Position numbers and translations under genes: made by a program | Notes under the pieces: generated by a model | The model's database searches: none | What the model was told of the DNA's origin: nothing | Seen by the model: the letters and a program-made list of their open reading frames with translations, nothing else | Part shown: positions 60,101 through 64,000 of the stretch, in pieces | How positions within the stretch are numbered: the first letter of the stretch is position 1 | Layout of the letters: every line of letters starts with the position of its first letter | From: Cichorium intybus | Taxonomy: Eukaryota; Streptophyta; Magnoliopsida; Asterales; Asteraceae | DNA length: 64,000 bases | Assembly (NCBI GenBank): GCA_023525715.1 | Contig: CM042015.1 | Coordinates: forward strand, 85,914,750-85,978,749 | Direction: 5' to 3'

Positions 60101-61523
60101 GGGGATTCATGTCTTTTGGATGGGACAAAAAACTGCAATTCTTGTCCCATTGAAAAGCTAAGTGATCATATTAGCAAAAACAAGAAGAGATGATTCATTT
60201 TCATAAATGGCTAGTGGCATGATGATTATTCGTGCATAAAAACTCTAAACTAATTTCAGGAATCAAGAAAAGAAAAGAAAACAAACCGAAGACATAACGT
60301 TCATGCCATCAGAGACATCTGGTGTTGACAAACAATTTGGAGGGATTGGAAGATGTTGCATTATATACCCTTCTTGAAAAAAACACCCTCTACCGGCTAG
60401 CTTCTTTTTTGTTGCTTCAGTGACTTTCTTCAGCATTGCCAACACCTGAAATCATTGCACATATAATAAAATTACCAAATCAGACCTATCTTTAGTCAAC
60501 TGATTATCTAAAATGCATTGAATAGTTTCATGTATTACCTCCGATGGAAGTAAAGGCCGTGTACTCCCATCATCGTATCGATACCCAAATTTATCAAGAA
60601 ACCGCCATAATCCTTCTCTATAAGATTTTGCTGGAACTTTGAGCTCCAAGAACCATGCACCGTCCTTTTTTTCCTTTTCAGTGACGGTAACATAGGCAGC
60701 TTCCTATACAACAACATGAGAAAAATGTAAGATAAATAAAAATAATAAATGATTTATGTAGAGTGCTTTCCAAATGATGAAAAATAACAACTACCTATGT
60801 GAAATGCAAACACCACAGAATAAGGTAGGATGTTTACCTCACAGCAAACGGTTAATGCTCTTTCAAGCATCCCGGCTGTCTTGTTTTGCAACTGAAAGTA
60901 CAAGTAAAAGATTTACGAATGAAAAGATGAGGTGAGACATAACTTAAAGAAACCAAAAAATAAATACCCTTCTATTCTTGAACTTTAAGCACTTCAGGCA
61001 TATCAAACTTAAAATACGCTTCAACTCGCTAAGATGTGATGGATGATATATTGGAATTGGCAACTCTATATACCCAAAATGACCTGAAATGAGCAAGACA
61101 AATAGATTTTAGAAAATAAATTCAAGATAACTAATTAATTAAATGTGCCTAATACAGAATGTATCAGACATATTAAACATTAACATAAGCAAAAGATAAC
61201 ACATTACATACCTTCACACTTTCCAGGTTCTGCAGTACCACAAGATTCACATTTCCCGACTTCTAAAGGAAGTCCAAGAAATGGATTTGAAAGCTGGCTC
61301 GTATGGCTAATGGGGCAATCACTAATGGAGGCCAAACACTACCCGAATTTGTATGTTCATGCATCACACACAGAAAAAGTTATCAGAATAAAAAATACCA
61401 AGATAATTGATATTTATACAGGAAGGTGAAAAAACTAACAATTTCTTGACGAGTGGCCAAAGAAAAACTTATGCCAGTTATCTTCCCTTCCAAAACAGCA
61501 GGTGAAGGATTTTCTTCCATCAT
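51184..61523 (-). CDS. NRPE1: DNA-directed RNA polymerase V largest subunit NRPE1
   Basis: NRPE1 makes scaffold transcripts in RNA-directed DNA methylation and binds AGO4 through WG/GW motifs. Eighteen coding exons (minus): 61523-61440, 61338-61212, 61083-60968, 60891-60838, 60703-60539, 60445-60287, 59873-59721, 58949-57225, 56694-56519, 56402-56327, 56210-56086, 55821-55673, 55567-55293, 54948-54775, 54693-54553, 53916-52295, 52116-52002 and 51762-51184, all in phase, about 2004 aa. The N-terminal clamp zinc ligands are C58, C61, C69, H72, C99 and C102. The active site SADFDGD has Asp at about 452, 454 and 456. GEPVGVLAATAMSNPAYK lies near 830-850. About 26 WG dipeptides span roughly 1314-1715, which separates it from NRPD1. 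A DeCL-type domain follows (ADGRKEDFSYRKCL-like region near 1830), then a tail of 16-residue GW repeats. The first ATG (MM start) was chosen; it follows an acceptor at 61530, so an upstream 5' UTR exon is expected, probably near 62.5-62.65 kb. No lesion was seen. Confidence 0.95.
51200..51600 (-). repeat. 48-bp tandem repeat coding 16-residue GW units in the NRPE1 tail
   Basis: In the last NRPE1 exon a 48-bp unit is repeated about five times in frame. It encodes variants of AGTPRSQGWKRDSxDD, so each unit contributes one GW dipeptide. The units follow the DeCL-type domain. The first and last copies are degenerate (TPNSQPGWKRDSND, TPRSQPGWNVVAD). Confidence 0.85.
52430..53680 (-). repeat. WG/GW repeat region of NRPE1
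   Basis: The exon encodes two repeat classes. Residues from about 1314 are GGWGAASKxTTTETGG-like units of about 16 residues. Further on come shorter (S/P)WGKKDESGSA-like units of about 11 residues. One unit reads SWAKKD in place of SWGKKD, so its WG motif is lost. The strong codon bias makes long shadow reading frames on both strands here; none is a gene. Confidence 0.9.
54139..54473. mobile_element. Intronic inverted-repeat element in NRPE1
   Basis: The left end AAATGCAATAAATAGCAAGG, then TACTTT, and the right end (reverse complement AAATGCAAGAAATAGTAATG, then TATTTT) are inverted copies. The element is 335 bp and lies wholly within the intron between 53917 and 54552. Confidence 0.78.
56765..57200. 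mobile_element. Two adjacent intronic inverted-repeat elements in NRPE1
   Basis: The second copy (about 57058-57195) has clear ends: AATTGCAAGAAATAGCAATG and reverse complement AATTGCAAGCAAGAGCAATG, both followed by TACTTTCA. The first (from about 56770) starts AATTAGCAATGTACTTTCAT; its right end is less clear. Both lie in the intron 56695-57224. Confidence 0.75.
59015..59690. mobile_element. Compound intronic inverted-repeat elements in NRPE1
   Basis: The left end AAATGCAAGAAATAGCAACA then TACTTTC (59015) and the right end (reverse complement AAATGCAAGAATAGCAATGT then ACTTCC, near 59690) flank an internal copy beginning GGAAGAAATAGCAACACACT at about 59322. All lie in the intron 58950-59720. 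Confidence 0.75.
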
Positions 61524-61529
61524 CAAAAT

Positions 61530-62650
61530 CTGTTTCATCAAAAAACAAGCATTACACCACCTTGCAAAGAATATAAAGAATCGAATGTATCTGTTTTACT
61601 AGACATATAATACTGCAAAGTGATTTCATTGTAGCATTCTAGAATTTCATAGAAGAAATACGGTGATAAATCAATTATTGTAATGATATAACTGGCCTTA
61701 ATCCTTGAAACTATATATAATGTCATTCTCTATAGCTTTATCAGACAGAAAGCCACATAAAAACTTAGTCATTTTCAATATAATAATGACACCTTCATTT
61801 CCCAAATACAGCAGCATGGTTGTTATAGAATTTTTTACACTTTTAGCAGCTACCTATTAGACAGAGATACTTAGCTTTCAACAACAGACAAATTAAGCTT
61901 AGGCTTAAACTGGAAGTATGAAACAAGGATATTTCTAAGAATAGAAGCATTTAGAGTAATATGATGCAAGTACAGGGTAATAAAAACAAAGTAAACCATA
62001 AGGTGAAATAACTCTCCATTTCACATACTGTAAACATAAGTAAAGTAGCATTGTATTACTGAAATTAGCTCGCTGAGCAACCAACAATACACCTCATCAA
62101 AGCAAAAACGAAACAATGTTTATGCATATGTGAAAAATCCACAAATGTTACTAGATTTTTCACCTAGAAAAGCAACTTAATGGCGGTAAGAACAAGAGAA
62201 CATCGAACAAAGCAGAATACGTAGATGATCGTTCAACATAAAATTTCGGACAAGTACAACAACATAAAAAGAACAGAAAGCAAAACCCTACAATTTGAAC
62301 AACCAAACAAGCAAAAACATTAATCAAAGCAACGCCGAACAGTCAAACGGCACATTTACGCAAAAAATCAGCACATGCATTTATGTACTGCAAAATCAAC
62401 GAGCACTTCGAAATAAGAAAAAGAAAACAGAACCTAAGAACGGAAATTCTTTTCCCGAGAAAAATTGTTTGGAAAAACCCTAATTCGAGTGAAATGCTAC
62501 TGCAGAATGTGCGTAAAGATGAGTGCAGAAACCATCAAAAGATGCCTTTATCAGTCGATTGTGAAATTGATGAGAGAGAGAGGGTTTACAAGCGTCTATA
62601 GAAAGAGAGTGTTGTCTGATTTGTGAGGGCTCCTCTCTTGTGTGAGCCTA
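61530..62650 (-). other. NRPE1 5' UTR region and leader intron (probable)
   Basis: The first coding exon starts just after an AG acceptor, six bases upstream of the double ATG. A leader intron is therefore likely. The CT-rich stretch around 62560-62650 on the minus strand (CTCTCTTTCTATAG, CCCTCTCTCTCTC) resembles a plant 5' UTR and is the best place for the first exon. The exact donor and the transcription start are not determined. Confidence 0.5.
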
Positions 62651-64000
62651 GGAGGAGCATGCAGCAAGTGAGTTTTTTTTATCGTTTTGGGTGGGTTTTC
62701 TGATTTTGAATTTTTTTTATCACACCCTTCTGTTTTCCTTTACTCAGGTCAAATGGTGTGAATTTTTTTAGCTGACGGAAGACGAAATTCACCCTAGTCA
62801 TTTGTTAGGACAGCATAACATGAGAGTGAGTGTAGGAGGGTATGATGGTAAATTTAACAATAAATATTCGGTGTAACGTCCCAACAATAGACTAATTGCA
62901 CGACGATCCATAGTGGAAATTAATGGTCCGGTCCAGTTTTGGTTTTTTTCACAAGGTGTCTTTTTGTTAGTCCCTCCGGTTAATATAACAAAATAAATGA
63001 TACTGATAAATAATCATCATAAAATAGCTTTAACTTCATTTTCTATTTTATGTTTATTATTGTTTATTATATTAATATAACTATTTATTTATTATTTTTA
63101 TTTTTATTATTATTATTATTATTATACCGATAAATAAACTTCATCCCATTTGTAAAACTTGCAATTTCAAAATAGAAGTTCTAAATGATTGACCGCACGG
63201 CCCCGTTGAATCATCCTCAAAGCTCGCGAAGCACTAACATAATTTTTGAGTGTTTCAAGTTATTTACACATTTTAGTACTAAGGTGTTAAAATACTCGTT
63301 TAATTGTTTATTATGTTTTTAATCGGATCTTTTGTTTGTAAGTAAAATAATAATGGACTTGGGTGATTTTGGGTGGAGAATGTCTCACTATATACTAAGG
63401 TGTTGTGAAAGCTTTGTGTTCATCGGTATTTTAGAGTTTTGTCATTAATACGTGAATTATCAAATCTCTTGTGTAAAATGATACATATGTTTAATTGGAG
63501 AGACTATGGTGAAGCATCGAGGATTTATGATTAATTATGTATCAATAAAATAGGTCACAATTAAATAGTTGTTATTTAATTAGGTGTGAACTGAGGATGT
63601 GGTGACTATTTAATTAAAATAAACTTTTTTTATGGATTATAGTGTCATCTATGAGAGAAGACGATAGGAACGGGCGAATTTGATGATGGAAGGAGCAATT
63701 AAGAGGGATTTTCGTATTTCTTGACTGGGTGAATTTATGGAATTTGGTGGACAATCAGTAAGATGAGGAATTGTTACTAAATCATTCATTTTCATTTGAA
63801 ATTATAGATCATGGGAGAAGACCGGTGGTTTCGAAGTTTTGCGATATGTTTGTATGGGTGCTTAGCAATTTATGATGTTTAAGAACATACAAGGAGTTTC
63901 TTTCTTTTAGAGTGCCAAAAAAATCCTAATACCACAATAATCGATAATTTAAAACCTGCAATGAAAACCAAGTCGATTTGGGAGTGGAAATCGCAAAATA
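62651..64000. other. NRPE1 upstream region; no gene recognised
   Basis: AT-rich sequence that should include the NRPE1 promoter near its start. Nothing else was identified to the window end. Confidence 0.5.
63094..63126. repeat. (ATT)n microsatellite
   Basis: TTATTTTTATTATTATTATT-type run. Confidence 0.9.

Noticed and set aside
51184..61523. Assignment as NRPD1 (Pol IV)
   Set aside because: NRPD1 lacks the long WG/GW platform; that platform together with the C-terminal order fits NRPE1.

Overview
This window reads as nuclear DNA of a flowering plant, most likely a eudicot. It is AT-rich, its genes are split by many short GT-AG introns, it has long (TA)n arrays and many kinds of transposon, and two of its genes are plant-specific (an NRPE1-type polymerase subunit and a MORN-containing PIP5K). 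I cannot fix the species from sequence alone.

Three intact host genes were rebuilt exon by exon from codon continuity, splice signals and family similarity. (1) A PIP5K4/5/6-type phosphatidylinositol-4-phosphate 5-kinase lies on the plus strand at 31581-34378 (6 coding exons, about 732 aa, seven full MORN repeats plus a partial one). (2) A LAF3-like amidohydrolase lies on the minus strand at 49448-45016 (15 exons, about 585 aa). (3) NRPE1, the largest subunit of RNA polymerase V, lies on the minus strand at 61523-51184 (18 coding exons, about 2004 aa), with its zinc clamp, DFDGD metal site, long WG/GW platform and DeCL-type C-terminal domain. The two minus-strand genes sit head to tail. NRPE1 acts in RNA-directed DNA methylation, which silences transposons like those around it; that is a coincidence of content, not an operon-like link.

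From 1 to 31 kb the window is mostly repeats and gene relics: a tandem repeat with near-palindromic units (180-790), a foldback element between two (TA)n arrays (2.1-2.6 kb), a LINE relic (4.8-5.5 kb), a SINE with an 18-bp target duplication (6.5 kb), a broken ALOG-domain gene split by a 433-bp element (8.8-9.6 kb), and a probable Helitron (3' end at 10319, minus strand) carrying a broken DNA primase small-subunit gene and other exon-like pieces (10.3-13.65 kb). A complete Ty3/gypsy chromovirus-type retrotransposon (15553-24102) has LTRs that look identical and a 5-bp target duplication. It has an in-frame stop after gag and two changed catalytic residues, and it sits inside interleaved palindromic elements. 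A MULE-like element with about 530-bp inverted arms (27133-28717) carries a nested SINE.

From 34 to 45 kb there is no convincing gene. This part holds a Harbinger-like element (36805-37664), a near-perfect 30-bp hairpin (36370-36508), a short Helitron (41272-41763), a foldback element (42290-42628) and a tandem duplication of about 490 bp (43.2-44.2 kb). A family of small inverted-repeat elements with ends resembling TAGCAATGTACTTT recurs inside introns of the two minus-strand genes. No single new biological system is proven here. The best leads are the gene-capturing Helitron, the apparently young but catalytically altered retrotransposon, the intron-associated element family and the 16-residue GW repeats at the end of NRPE1.
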